Origin: an uncultured Mollicutes bacterium
GTDB taxonomy: Bacteria; Bacillota_I; Bacilli_A; RFN20; CAG-826
Assembly (NCBI GenBank): GCA_900540395.1
Contig: UQFQ01000002.1
Coordinates: forward strand, 62,001 to 126,000
Length of the DNA: 64,000 bases
Direction: 5' to 3'
Part shown: positions 9,830 to 18,452 of the stretch, piece after piece
Numbering within the stretch: the stretch's first letter is position 1
Layout: every line of letters begins with the position of its first letter
Notes under the pieces: model-generated
Seen by the model: only the letters and a program-made list of their open reading frames with translations
Told to the model about the DNA's origin: nothing
The model's database searches: none
Program-made: the position numbers and the translations under genes

Positions 9830-11797
9830 ATGAAAAAATCTAAATTCTTTGTTGTACCATTTTTAATGTTTTTGTGTACCGGATTTTCACTTAATAAGCT
9901 AGATTCTACTTTCAACTTAAAAAGTGTTAATAATTCAGTTTTAAAAGCTAATAGCCGTGTAATTGAAAAATCATTTAACGAGACGACTAAACATGAAACA
10001 AATGTTATGTCTCCTGTTTTCGTTAATACCTTTATTAATTCTTTAGATGAATTAAAAGGCTATAGTGAAAATGAAGCAACTAGACCTAGTAATATTCTTT
10101 TAAGAATTAATAAAGATATTGAATTAGTTAATGAAAGTGGAGAAAGCTTAGGAATTAGTTTTAAAGAAGCTTATGAAACTTACATTAAAGAAAAGATGCT
10201 TCCAGTAATTTATTTTGACACAGAAGATGTTGCTACAGCTTTAAAAACATATTTAGATGAGACTTTCTGTCCGTTAGATATGGCAGTATGTTCTTCTGAT
10301 CCAACTTTATTAAAACAAGTTAGAAATGATGGAAATGGTCAAAAGATTAGAGGAATTTTAGATTATTCAAATAATGATGAAGCGCCTTTAGTTGATTATG
10401 TAAATGTCACTAATTCTTCCTGGGCAACAACTGTAATTTTATCTCAAGAATTCGCTACTGAAGAAAATATTCGCTACATCGAATCGCGCTTTAAATCGGT
10501 ATGGGTTAATGTTGCTGATTATTCAGATATTAATATTGTTCGTTTAGTTACCGATGGAGTTTATGGAATCATTACAGAAAATGTAAGTGAAGCTTTAGAT
10601 ACTTTTAAAGTATTCGAAAATACAGATAATGCTAAATATAACATGAACCGTGTTCCATTTAATATTGGTCATCGTGGCTTGCCTTATCAAAGTTATGAAA
10701 ATTCAATGGAAGGTTATCGTATGGCCTATGAAATGGGGGCTACTCATATCGAAACTGATATCATGATTACTAAAGATAAAAAGCTAGTAGTCATGCATGA
10801 TACTGATTTAAGTATTGCTACTAATGGCACTGGTCAAGTTGCTGATAAAACTAGTGATGAATTAAAAGAGTTTAAAATTACTAAATATAGAAATTTGCAA
10901 GGTGATAATGAAGGAGTACCTATTCCGTTTTTAGATGATGTTTTTAAAGAATTTAAAGGAAATGGAAAAATAATTATTGTCGAAATTAAAGATGCTAATC
11001 CAGAAACTGTCACAGTTTTAAAAGAATACATGGATGAATACAACATGTATGATCAAGTTGTCTTTATTTCATTTACAGAAGCTCAACTAAAGTTATGCAA
11101 ACAATTAATGCCTGAAGTGCCTTGTGCGACCTTAAATAACTATACTGAATCAATGTTTACTAAAACAACTTCAGATGGTGTTGTTAACCTTAATATGTTT
11201 AATTTCTCAAGTGACTTCAATAGAGGAATTTTTACTAAAGAATACGATTTCAATTTAGCTGAAAGAGGTTTTACTAGTTTTTATTGGACATTTGACCAAG
11301 TGAGTTCTTTATATACTGGTGCACAAAACGGAATTAGTGGATTAACAACCGACCATGCTGATGTTTTAGGTGATTATGCTAAAAAAATTGTGCCTATTGA
11401 AGATGAAACGTATACCTTTGATCCTACCAAACCTTTAGAAGAACAAAAGTTTAATGTTAACTATGTTAATTATAAAGGCGAGGTAAGTGAAGATACCTTA
11501 GAAGCAAGTGCCATAATTACTGAAAAGAATGAAGATGGAACATATAGTGCTATTTTACAAGCTCAATTTGTTGGTCCAAATTCAACTCCAAGATATAGAG
11601 CTGTAGTATTTTCTGATACAGTCACTTTAAAAGCTTCGGAAGAAACTCCTGATGAGCCAATTGAACCAACTGATCCAGTAAAACCAAATCAACCAGACAA
11701 TATGCCATTAATTATTGGTCTTTCTGTAGGAGGAGTTGCTGTTTGTGGTGGAGGAGCCGGTCTAGCAGTATATCTTCTAAAGAGAAAGAAAAAATAA
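9830..11797 (+). CDS. Membrane-anchored glycerophosphodiester phosphodiesterase
   Basis: 655 aa. It has an N-terminal signal segment, a first domain (about 60-265) and a typical GDPD barrel (about 275-520). Catalytic landmarks are present: H-R-G (His281), H-I-E-T-D (Glu308, Asp310) and M-H-D-T-D (His323). The C-terminus has a Pro-rich linker and one transmembrane helix followed by R-K-K-K, so the enzyme is tethered outside the cell. Such enzymes hydrolyse glycerophosphodiesters, including teichoic acid chains in the GlpQ group. The first domain looks like a degenerate barrel of the same family. A paralogue is at 16406. The GGAG ribosome-binding site is 7 bases before the start. Confidence 0.85.
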   Translation: MKKSKFFVVPFLMFLCTGFSLNKLDSTFNLKSVNNSVLKANSRVIEKSFNETTKHETNVMSPVFVNTFINSLDELKGYSENEATRPSNILLRINKDIELVNESGESLGISFKEAYETYIKEKMLPVIYFDTEDVATALKTYLDETFCPLDMAVCSSDPTLLKQVRNDGNGQKIRGILDYSNNDEAPLVDYVNVTNSSWATTVILSQEFATEENIRYIESRFKSVWVNVADYSDINIVRLVTDGVYGIITENVSEALDTFKVFENTDNAKYNMNRVPFNIGHRGLPYQSYENSMEGYRMAYEMGATHIETDIMITKDKKLVVMHDTDLSIATNGTGQVADKTSDELKEFKITKYRNLQGDNEGVPIPFLDDVFKEFKGNGKIIIVEIKDANPETVTVLKEYMDEYNMYDQVVFISFTEAQLKLCKQLMPEVPCATLNNYTESMFTKTTSDGVVNLNMFNFSSDFNRGIFTKEYDFNLAERGFTSFYWTFDQVSSLYTGAQNGISGLTTDHADVLGDYAKKIVPIEDETYTFDPTKPLEEQKFNVNYVNYKGEVSEDTLEASAIITEKNEDGTYSAILQAQFVGPNSTPRYRAVVFSDTVTLKASEETPDEPIEPTDPVKPNQPDNMPLIIGLSVGGVAVCGGGAGLAVYLLKRKKK

Positions 11798-11799
11798 AT

Positions 11800-12621
11800 A
11801 TGAACTATAATTTTGAAACTTTAACTAAAGCTATAGTTTTAAATAAAGAGGTTGAAAACAAGACGCAAGATTTACTTAACTCAGACCCAATTTTTAACAA
11901 TCCAGAGAAGTATTTTGGTGTTTTAAAAGATTCAAAAACCGATTTTACAAAACTGCAAAATGAATTAAATGATGAAGACGGTTTTAAACTTTTAGGGCTA
12001 GAACTTTTATGTGCTTTAGAAACACAAAAAGATTATAAAGATATTGGTATTAGTGAAAAGATTTATATCGATACATTTAAATGTTTTTCTAGATTCATTG
12101 AGGAAAGTTATGAACTCTATGGAAAATATAAGTTTGATCGTTTCTACTGGTTACATCATCAATTAAATGTCAATTTATTTAGAATCGGTGAATTAGAATA
12201 TGAAATCAAAAATGAAGAAAGAGAAATTTCTCTTCATATTCCTAGTGATGCAAATTTATCTATTCAAAAAGTCTTAACATCAATTTCTAAGGCTAAAAAG
12301 TTCTTTTCAAAATATTTCAAGGAAACTAAAAATTATTCCTATTCTTGTTATAGTTATCTATTAATGCCTAATATGAAATACTTTTTAAAATCACCTTCAA
12401 ATATTTTGAATTTTCAAAAAATATTTAAGATTTGCAAGGTTAATTACGAGGGTACAAGTTATTTACAACGGATTTTTAAAACTAAAAATCCAGATATTGC
12501 CTCTTTAAAAGAAGATACAAGATTACAAAGAGGCCTTAAACAATATCTATTATCAGGACATCGTTTTGGTAGTGCCCTGGGATATATAAACTTTTTAAAA
12601 TTGGAGGAAATGAATATATGA
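11800..12621 (+). CDS. GNAT-like (GNAT_C family) acyltransferase domain protein
   Basis: 273 aa from the ATG at 11800; an earlier in-frame ATG would run into the upstream gene. The sequence follows a family annotated as acyltransferase domain proteins (NAT_N/GNAT_C): an all-helical first half with W-L-H-H-Q-L-N-V-N-L-F-R-I-G-E-L-E-Y-E, then L-H-I-P-S-D-A-N-L, S-I-S-K-A-K-K-F-F, a C-Y-S-Y-L-L-M-P motif and N-I-L-N-F-Q-K. It has no signal peptide, so it is cytoplasmic, which is odd between two secreted proteins. Its TGA overlaps the ATG of the next gene (ATGA), so translation is coupled to the phosphodiester glycosidase. The acceptor is unknown. Family assignment is from memory of the motif pattern. 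Confidence 0.65.
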   Translation: MNYNFETLTKAIVLNKEVENKTQDLLNSDPIFNNPEKYFGVLKDSKTDFTKLQNELNDEDGFKLLGLELLCALETQKDYKDIGISEKIYIDTFKCFSRFIEESYELYGKYKFDRFYWLHHQLNVNLFRIGELEYEIKNEEREISLHIPSDANLSIQKVLTSISKAKKFFSKYFKETKNYSYSCYSYLLMPNMKYFLKSPSNILNFQKIFKICKVNYEGTSYLQRIFKTKNPDIASLKEDTRLQRGLKQYLLSGHRFGSALGYINFLKLEEMNI

Positions 12622-14288
12622 AGCATAAATTTTTATTTGCTTTAGCTTTGACTAGTGTCTTATCTTTTGGGGCAGTTTCACTTTCTTCTTGTGGCAATGA
12701 AGAGATTCAAGATACTACAAGATATAAAGTTAACTACACCGCAAATGATGCCATTTATAAAGTTGAAGGCCTGAAAAGTGATGGTTATTTAGAAGGCGAA
12801 AAAGTTGAATTCACTGTTTCAATTGTAGACACAAATTATGAACTTAATAGTGTTTTAAAAGATGGAGTAGTTTTACTTAAAAATGGAGATAATTACACCT
12901 TTACAATGGGTAATAAAGATGTCTCAATTGAAGTTAAAACTACTTTAAAAGATGAACCTGAAAAGCCAATTGAAGAAACTTCAATTTTTGATGATCCAAA
13001 TCCGGGTGAAAACAAAACCTATCCTGAAACTTTACCAGATTTTACCCCAACTCTTTTTAAAGAAGACACTTTAAAAGTAGCCAGTGAAGAAACTCTTGGG
13101 GATGGGGTCAATCATTTAACCTATACATTTAATTTAAATAATGATCATCAAGTTGCTGCTCATATAATTGAAGTTGATTTAACAAAAGCTAGTTTAGAAT
13201 CTAATTATTCAGAAACTGGGATCGCAACTCCTTATGATCAAATGTTAGATTATGAAGAAAAGAGTGGCAAAAAAGCTATGGCTATTGTTAATGCTGATTT
13301 CTTTGCAACAGGTGTTGGAACAAGCGTTAATGCTTATGCAAATGATAACGTAGTTATCAAAGCTTCTCATAATGATAATGGCATTTATGATCATGAACAA
13401 GCTGGTGCTGACGTTCCAGCAAGTATGCCAATGTTAATTGGTATAAGCGGCGATACTGCAAAAATATCACCTATTATTCAAAGTGAAGACAAAGAAGAAG
13501 TTATTAAATCCAAACTTTCAAATATAATCGTTTATCTTGACGAAAGTGGAAAAGAAGTTGAACTTGCTGATAAAGTAATAACAAATCAAAGCGAGTTAAC
13601 TGATGCAAACAACTATCTTTTAATCACAGAAAATCAAAGAGTTAGCCTTAAAAAAGATCAACAAATTATTAAGGTAAAATACGAAAATAATGATTCTGTT
13701 ATTACTAATGGTCTTGTTAGTCAAGTAACCAGTCAAAAGTTAGATGGAAACAAAACCATTAATGATTGTGATGAATATTTTTATGTTATTTCTAATGAAA
13801 CTCTAGAAATCAAAACTGGTACAAAATTAGGGTTTAGCGTTACAAGCGCCGATGAAACTTTTAAATATTATTCAACAATAATTGGGGGTAGACAATCTCT
13901 TGTTGAAAATGGGGAAATTGCTCCTACAGTTACTGAAGAAAACACAAACGGAGCACAAACAACTAACATCCCTAGAACGTCAATTGGTGTCATAGATGAA
14001 CATAATATAATATTATGTTCAATCGAGAGTTTACGTTACAATTCTAAAAATAATGTCGAAGAAAATGACCCATATGGTGTTAATTTACCTGAATTGGCCG
14101 AATTTTTAAGATATATTGGCTGCTACGATGCAATGAATTTTGATGGCGGTGGATCAACCCAACTTATCACTAAAAATGATAACGGAAATGGAGAGCCAAA
14201 AGTTGTTGTTAGAAGTTCGGATTATGGTACTTACGAACTTGAAGATTCAAGAAAAGTTTATAGTACTGCCTTAATTTCTACTAAGTAA
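12618..14288 (+). CDS. NAGPA-type phosphodiester glycosidase lipoprotein
   Basis: 556 aa. The signal and lipobox (L-S-S-C-G, Cys about residue 26) are followed by an InlB-B-like repeat (about 36-112: Y-K-V-E-G-L-K-S-D-G-Y, Y-T-F-T-M-G-N-K-D-V) and a NAGPA domain (about 170-555). The domain shows A-I-V-N-A-D-F-F, R-T-S-I-G-V and the M-N-F-D-G-G-G-S-T motif (Asp509). This family includes the enzyme that removes GlcNAc from a phosphodiester, and bacterial members act on phosphoglycans. It is translationally coupled to the acyltransferase upstream and probably sits outside the membrane. With two GDPD enzymes nearby it suggests attack on phosphodiester-linked polymers. Confidence 0.85.
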   Translation: MKHKFLFALALTSVLSFGAVSLSSCGNEEIQDTTRYKVNYTANDAIYKVEGLKSDGYLEGEKVEFTVSIVDTNYELNSVLKDGVVLLKNGDNYTFTMGNKDVSIEVKTTLKDEPEKPIEETSIFDDPNPGENKTYPETLPDFTPTLFKEDTLKVASEETLGDGVNHLTYTFNLNNDHQVAAHIIEVDLTKASLESNYSETGIATPYDQMLDYEEKSGKKAMAIVNADFFATGVGTSVNAYANDNVVIKASHNDNGIYDHEQAGADVPASMPMLIGISGDTAKISPIIQSEDKEEVIKSKLSNIIVYLDESGKEVELADKVITNQSELTDANNYLLITENQRVSLKKDQQIIKVKYENNDSVITNGLVSQVTSQKLDGNKTINDCDEYFYVISNETLEIKTGTKLGFSVTSADETFKYYSTIIGGRQSLVENGEIAPTVTEENTNGAQTTNIPRTSIGVIDEHNIILCSIESLRYNSKNNVEENDPYGVNLPELAEFLRYIGCYDAMNFDGGGSTQLITKNDNGNGEPKVVVRSSDYGTYELEDSRKVYSTALISTK

Positions 14289-14367
14289 AAAGTATACAAA
14301 AATTAAGATTAAGTGATTTACAATTAGCGATAATATGTAGAGCCATTTAATGCTAAAAATAGGCACA

Positions 14368-14392
14368 TATAATAATTATGTAAGCGCTTACA
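14368..14392 (+). promoter_or_regulatory. Promoter -10 with cre-like operator at the start site
   Basis: TATAAT lies at 14368-14373 and the 14-bp perfect palindrome TGTAAGCGCTTACA at 14379-14392, where transcription should begin. The palindrome fits the CcpA cre consensus TGNNANCGNTNNCA and the general LacI-family pattern with a central CG. No convincing -35 was found. The same palindrome recurs at 50184. It likely represses the lipoprotein operon starting at 14440 when a preferred sugar is present. Confidence 0.7.
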
Positions 14393-14439
14393 GGAATGTA
14401 AGCATTTAAAGAAATTTTCAAAATAAAGGAGCACAATTA

Positions 14440-16377
14440 ATGAAAAAGAAATTTCTCAATGTTATAGCTATTAGCGCACTAGTTAGTTTAGGCGCTTTAA
14501 CAGCTGTTTCATGTAGTCCAGAGACACCTATCGAGGATCCTGTAGAAGTCACTTACAAGGTTACTTACGATACTGGAAATTATACTGTAAGCGGAATTAA
14601 AGCTGATGGTTATAAAGAAGGTGATACCGTTACATTTACAGTAACTGCAGCAAGTGGTTATGAAATTACTTCAGTTTCAGCTGGCGGAACAACTTTAACA
14701 CCATCCAATGGATCTTACTCATTTACAATGGGTTCATCTGATGTCAAATTAACAATTACAGCTACAGCTACTGCTGGGAAAATGACATTAGATAAAACTG
14801 AATTGATTATTGATGAAGTTGGAAAATCAGAAACTATTAAAGCTACATTAACCAACCTTACTGGTGAAGTTACTTGGGAAATAACAGACGATGTTAATTT
14901 CTTGATTGAAGTTAGTGAAGATACACTTTCTTGTACAGTTACAAATTTAAGTGGTGGTCAAGCTGTTATTACTGCGACAATTGGTGATTTAAGTTCTGAT
15001 GTTGTTGTAAGAGGCTCAACTTATGGTGATACTAGAGAAACTTATACAATCCATAAAGCTGATGGATCAGTTTTAAAAGATGATGTAAAAGGTTTCTATA
15101 ATGCTGTTGGTCAATTAAATAACACTGATTATTTTGAAGCTGCAAATGGATATGTTACTAAAAAAGGTGAAACAGATGTCCTTTATAAATTCTATAATGC
15201 ATATTTATCAGCAATTGATAAAGACGGACCAACAAAAGACGCTGCAACTTTACAAGCAATTACTTCTGGTGAAGTTCATCCATGGAACACAGATAACAAG
15301 ACACCTCTTTGGTATTCTAATTACCAACTTGATATTGATTTATTAGAAAATGCTAATGTTTTTAATACATTATTAACCGCAGTAACAGATGAAGAAACCA
15401 GTGAAATTAAAGATTACACAAAACATGCTAACTTCAACACTTTCGACAAGAGAGCAGTTGATTTTGGTGGAGACTTATTCTTGGATAAGACTGATGGTTT
15501 CTATGGCAGAGATGCGATGACAGTCTGGTCTGGTTGGAGAGCTAGCGAATATCTTGGTGCAGTAACTACTGCTGAATATGTCTCCTGGGCAGACGCTGGA
15601 AAATGGGATGGTATGGACCTTAATTTTGATTTATCAGGTTCAACATTAATCCCATCATATAATGAAGATCAAGGTGTTTTTGCTCAATTATATCTTGGTT
15701 CAACAACAATTCTTACTAGTATGGCTGGTATGTACTTTGATGCTGGGACAATGGAAGAAAACATGAATCTTGCAGATGGTACAACAAGAGATATTTATAC
15801 ATTTAAAGAAAAAATTAGTCAAAATGGTGGTTTGACTGATGGCAAGTTAGGTGAAAGAGAAATCGGAACAACTTCAATCGGTAAAGCTGTATGGGATTCA
15901 TTCAATAAGGTTTGGACATTCCCAGATGTTTCTATTAATTTACATGCTGATATCTATTTCACAGGCGAAGACCCTGATGATGCTAATGCAAATTATCATA
16001 GAGTTTATACAATTACAGGTTATAAGGAAGAAGAAATTGTTGATTCTGTTTCTTATGATGTAGTTCATACTACAACATTACCAAGAACTAGAAATGCAGC
16101 TGGTGAAGCTCAACAAGAAAGAAGTATTTACGGTGTATCATTTACTCCAGAATACGATGCAAATCAACTTCCAGATATAACTTGTGGTGCAAAATGGTCT
16201 AATATTGTCCAAACTGATTCTGTTGCTACAAAATTAGGCGATGAACTCGATCAAAATATCCAATTTGTTGTTGGAAGAACTGTAAATAGTGGTTGTCAAA
16301 CTGGTTTATTAGGTAGCGATTGTCTTTCTATGGAAGCAAACTCCGAAGAACAATCAGTCTATAATTTCTACTATTAA
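14440..16377 (+). CDS. Lipoprotein with InlB-like and Big_2-like domains, family member 1
   Basis: 645 aa. It has a lipobox A-V-S-C-S (Cys about residue 25), an InlB-B-like repeat (about 38-110, very like the one in the NAGPA lipoprotein), a Big_2-like domain (about 115-195) and a long C-terminal region (about 200-645). That last region resembles the next two lipoproteins of this run: all share a strand ending in (S)-x-x-x-(R/L)-(R/I)-P-(S/A)-(Y/S) (here L-I-P-S-Y-N-E) after L-S. The family is not recognised. It lies under the cre-like operator and at the head of an operon ending in sugar ABC genes, so a role in binding or presenting a glycan is plausible. Confidence 0.75.
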   Translation: MKKKFLNVIAISALVSLGALTAVSCSPETPIEDPVEVTYKVTYDTGNYTVSGIKADGYKEGDTVTFTVTAASGYEITSVSAGGTTLTPSNGSYSFTMGSSDVKLTITATATAGKMTLDKTELIIDEVGKSETIKATLTNLTGEVTWEITDDVNFLIEVSEDTLSCTVTNLSGGQAVITATIGDLSSDVVVRGSTYGDTRETYTIHKADGSVLKDDVKGFYNAVGQLNNTDYFEAANGYVTKKGETDVLYKFYNAYLSAIDKDGPTKDAATLQAITSGEVHPWNTDNKTPLWYSNYQLDIDLLENANVFNTLLTAVTDEETSEIKDYTKHANFNTFDKRAVDFGGDLFLDKTDGFYGRDAMTVWSGWRASEYLGAVTTAEYVSWADAGKWDGMDLNFDLSGSTLIPSYNEDQGVFAQLYLGSTTILTSMAGMYFDAGTMEENMNLADGTTRDIYTFKEKISQNGGLTDGKLGEREIGTTSIGKAVWDSFNKVWTFPDVSINLHADIYFTGEDPDDANANYHRVYTITGYKEEEIVDSVSYDVVHTTTLPRTRNAAGEAQQERSIYGVSFTPEYDANQLPDITCGAKWSNIVQTDSVATKLGDELDQNIQFVVGRTVNSGCQTGLLGSDCLSMEANSEEQSVYNFYY

Positions 16378-16405
16378 TTAATAAGTAACATATCAATTAA
16401 TTAGT

Positions 16406-18364
16406 ATGATTAAGCCATTGTTACTCCTCCCTTTTGGTTCAGTTTTAATCTCAATGCTAGCTAGCCCCTTAGATGGGGCTAGCGAACAAATTAAAAAAGA
16501 GGATTTTATCACAATTGATGAATCGGCAGCCTCCAGTTTAATTTCTCCATTAACATACATATACGAACTTAAAGATTTGGAAGAGTTAAATGGCTTTTCT
16601 AATGAAAATAAACCTGTATATGTAAAATTTAAAATTAATGAAAATATTGAGGTTTTAGACGCTTATAACAACAATTTGGGAGATTTTTCATTGTTTTATG
16701 AGACATATTTAGAAGGTAAATATTTGCCTTGTATTGAAATTACTAATCAAAATGTTGCCATAAAATATGCAGAATATATAGAAAAGTATTTTGTAAGAGA
16801 TTTAGCAATATATTCTAATGATATTGCTATTTTTAGTGATTATTCAAATAACACCAATTTAAATAAAAACTATTTTGTTTTTGATGTTTCATCTTATGAT
16901 TTATCAAAGCAAGAGACGTTTGATAACTTGATTCAAGTATCAACAATTTTTGATATTAATATTTTTAGTATTGATGCAAGTTATGAAAACTTAAAAGGTA
17001 TTGTTGAAGACTTTAAAAGTTATAACAAAGTTGTTTGGTCAACAAATTTAGAAGAAGATTATGATTATTATCAAGCAATTGCTAGTGGAGCAAATGGACT
17101 AATTAGTCCTAATTTTTCAAAGTTAATTGAATGCTCTTCTAAATTTGATGAAGCTGGATTAACAAGTCGACAATTTATAAGTGCCCATCGAGGCGCAGTA
17201 AATAGTGAAGTTAATGAGAACTCTTTAAGTTCTATTCAAAGAGCGGTTGATTTAAATGCTGACTTTGTTGAAATTGACCTTCAAATTACCGAAGATAAAG
17301 AAATTATGCTTTGTCATAATGATGCTTTAAAATACACAACAAGTTGTGAAGATGGATCGACTTTTCAAAGATTAACTTATGAAGAAACACAACAATATGT
17401 TCTAACCGATAACGGGGTCGAAAAAAACGAAAAGATTCCAACTTTAAAAGAAGTTTTTGAAGCTAACAAAGATAATGACTTAAAATTCATCCTGGAATTT
17501 AAATTTGATCAAGGCTTTTTAACTGGCAGTTGGGATGTTGCTAAATATGTCGATGAAATTGTCAGACAGTACGATATGGAAAATCGTGTTTTAGGTATAA
17601 CTTTCTTTAAAATTTACTTTGAAAGCATGAATGAACATATGCCTTATATGCCTAAGATGTATTTAGGTTTAGATACAACTGATGTTGAATATAAGGGTGT
17701 AGAAGATGTTACTAGATTAATCAAATATTTTAAAAAATATACTACAGGTTTTGATATTGGATATAAGGATTCATTTAGTGAATACGCTAGTGATTATATT
17801 TCAAGAGGATATAATTTAAACTCTTGGACATTTACAGACTATACTTCTTTTTCAAAGCCTTTAAATTTTGTTACAACTGATACTACTGATGAATTTGTTG
17901 AACTTGTTAAAGAAATTCATTTGCCATCAAAATATATGGTTTTTGAAAAAAGCAGTGATATTAGCGAGAATATTCAATTAGAAGTAGAGAAATTTAATGG
18001 TGAAAAAGAAACAAAAGATCTTAAACTAAAGATACTAGAAGGTGATATTGACTCAGCTTATTTGACTTGCGTTGCATATTATGAAGACTCCCTTCATAAT
18101 TATGGATTGTATAGTGATATTTTTACTATTTCTAATCTTGAAAAAGGAGGACTAGAAGAAGAAAGTAAAGACTACATAAAGGGGAGTCAAGAGTTTAATA
18201 TTACAAAAGACAATTATTTAGATGAAATAGGAGAATTGACATATCATCATGACAATCTCGGCTTAATTATTTCTCTTTCAATAGCTATACCTTTATTATG
18301 TGTTTTTGTTGGAGTTTTAATTCTTGTCTTAGTTAGAAAAAAATTGATAAAAATTAAGAAATAA
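16406..18364 (+). CDS. Membrane-anchored glycerophosphodiester phosphodiesterase, paralogue 2
   Basis: 652 aa, built like the enzyme at 9830: short signal, a first barrel-like domain (about 50-250), a GDPD domain with S-A-H-R-G (His261), V-E-I-D (Glu289, Asp291) and L-C-H-N-D (His304), then a C-terminal transmembrane helix with a K/R tail. All key residues are kept, so it should be active outside the cell on glycerophosphodiesters. No clear ribosome-binding site precedes the ATG. A perfect 9-bp GC-rich hairpin (16460-16483) lies within the signal-peptide codons. It divides two members of an unknown lipoprotein family. Confidence 0.85.
   Translation: MIKPLLLLPFGSVLISMLASPLDGASEQIKKEDFITIDESAASSLISPLTYIYELKDLEELNGFSNENKPVYVKFKINENIEVLDAYNNNLGDFSLFYETYLEGKYLPCIEITNQNVAIKYAEYIEKYFVRDLAIYSNDIAIFSDYSNNTNLNKNYFVFDVSSYDLSKQETFDNLIQVSTIFDINIFSIDASYENLKGIVEDFKSYNKVVWSTNLEEDYDYYQAIASGANGLISPNFSKLIECSSKFDEAGLTSRQFISAHRGAVNSEVNENSLSSIQRAVDLNADFVEIDLQITEDKEIMLCHNDALKYTTSCEDGSTFQRLTYEETQQYVLTDNGVEKNEKIPTLKEVFEANKDNDLKFILEFKFDQGFLTGSWDVAKYVDEIVRQYDMENRVLGITFFKIYFESMNEHMPYMPKMYLGLDTTDVEYKGVEDVTRLIKYFKKYTTGFDIGYKDSFSEYASDYISRGYNLNSWTFTDYTSFSKPLNFVTTDTTDEFVELVKEIHLPSKYMVFEKSSDISENIQLEVEKFNGEKETKDLKLKILEGDIDSAYLTCVAYYEDSLHNYGLYSDIFTISNLEKGGLEEESKDYIKGSQEFNITKDNYLDEIGELTYHHDNLGLIISLSIAIPLLCVFVGVLILVLVRKKLIKIKK
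16460..16483 (+). other. Perfect GC-rich hairpin inside the gene start
   Basis: GCTAGCCCC and GGGGCTAGC pair over 9 bp around the loop TTAGAT, about 55 bases after the ATG. It has no T-run on either side, so it is not a typical terminator. In such AT-rich DNA it stands out and may slow early translation or protect the 3' end of the upstream message. Confidence 0.6.
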
Positions 18365-18452
18365 TTACGCATATTTACTAAATAACCTACTAAATATTAA
18401 GAAAGTAAAGAATATAATTTACAATTTAGAAAACAAAAAAGAGGATAAATTT

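Noticed and set aside
11743..11799. Earlier start for the acyltransferase gene
   Set aside because: It would overlap the GDPD C-terminal helix codons and lacks family similarity; ATG 11800 fits better.
16460..16483. Terminator
   Set aside because: The hairpin lies inside coding sequence and has no T-run on either strand.
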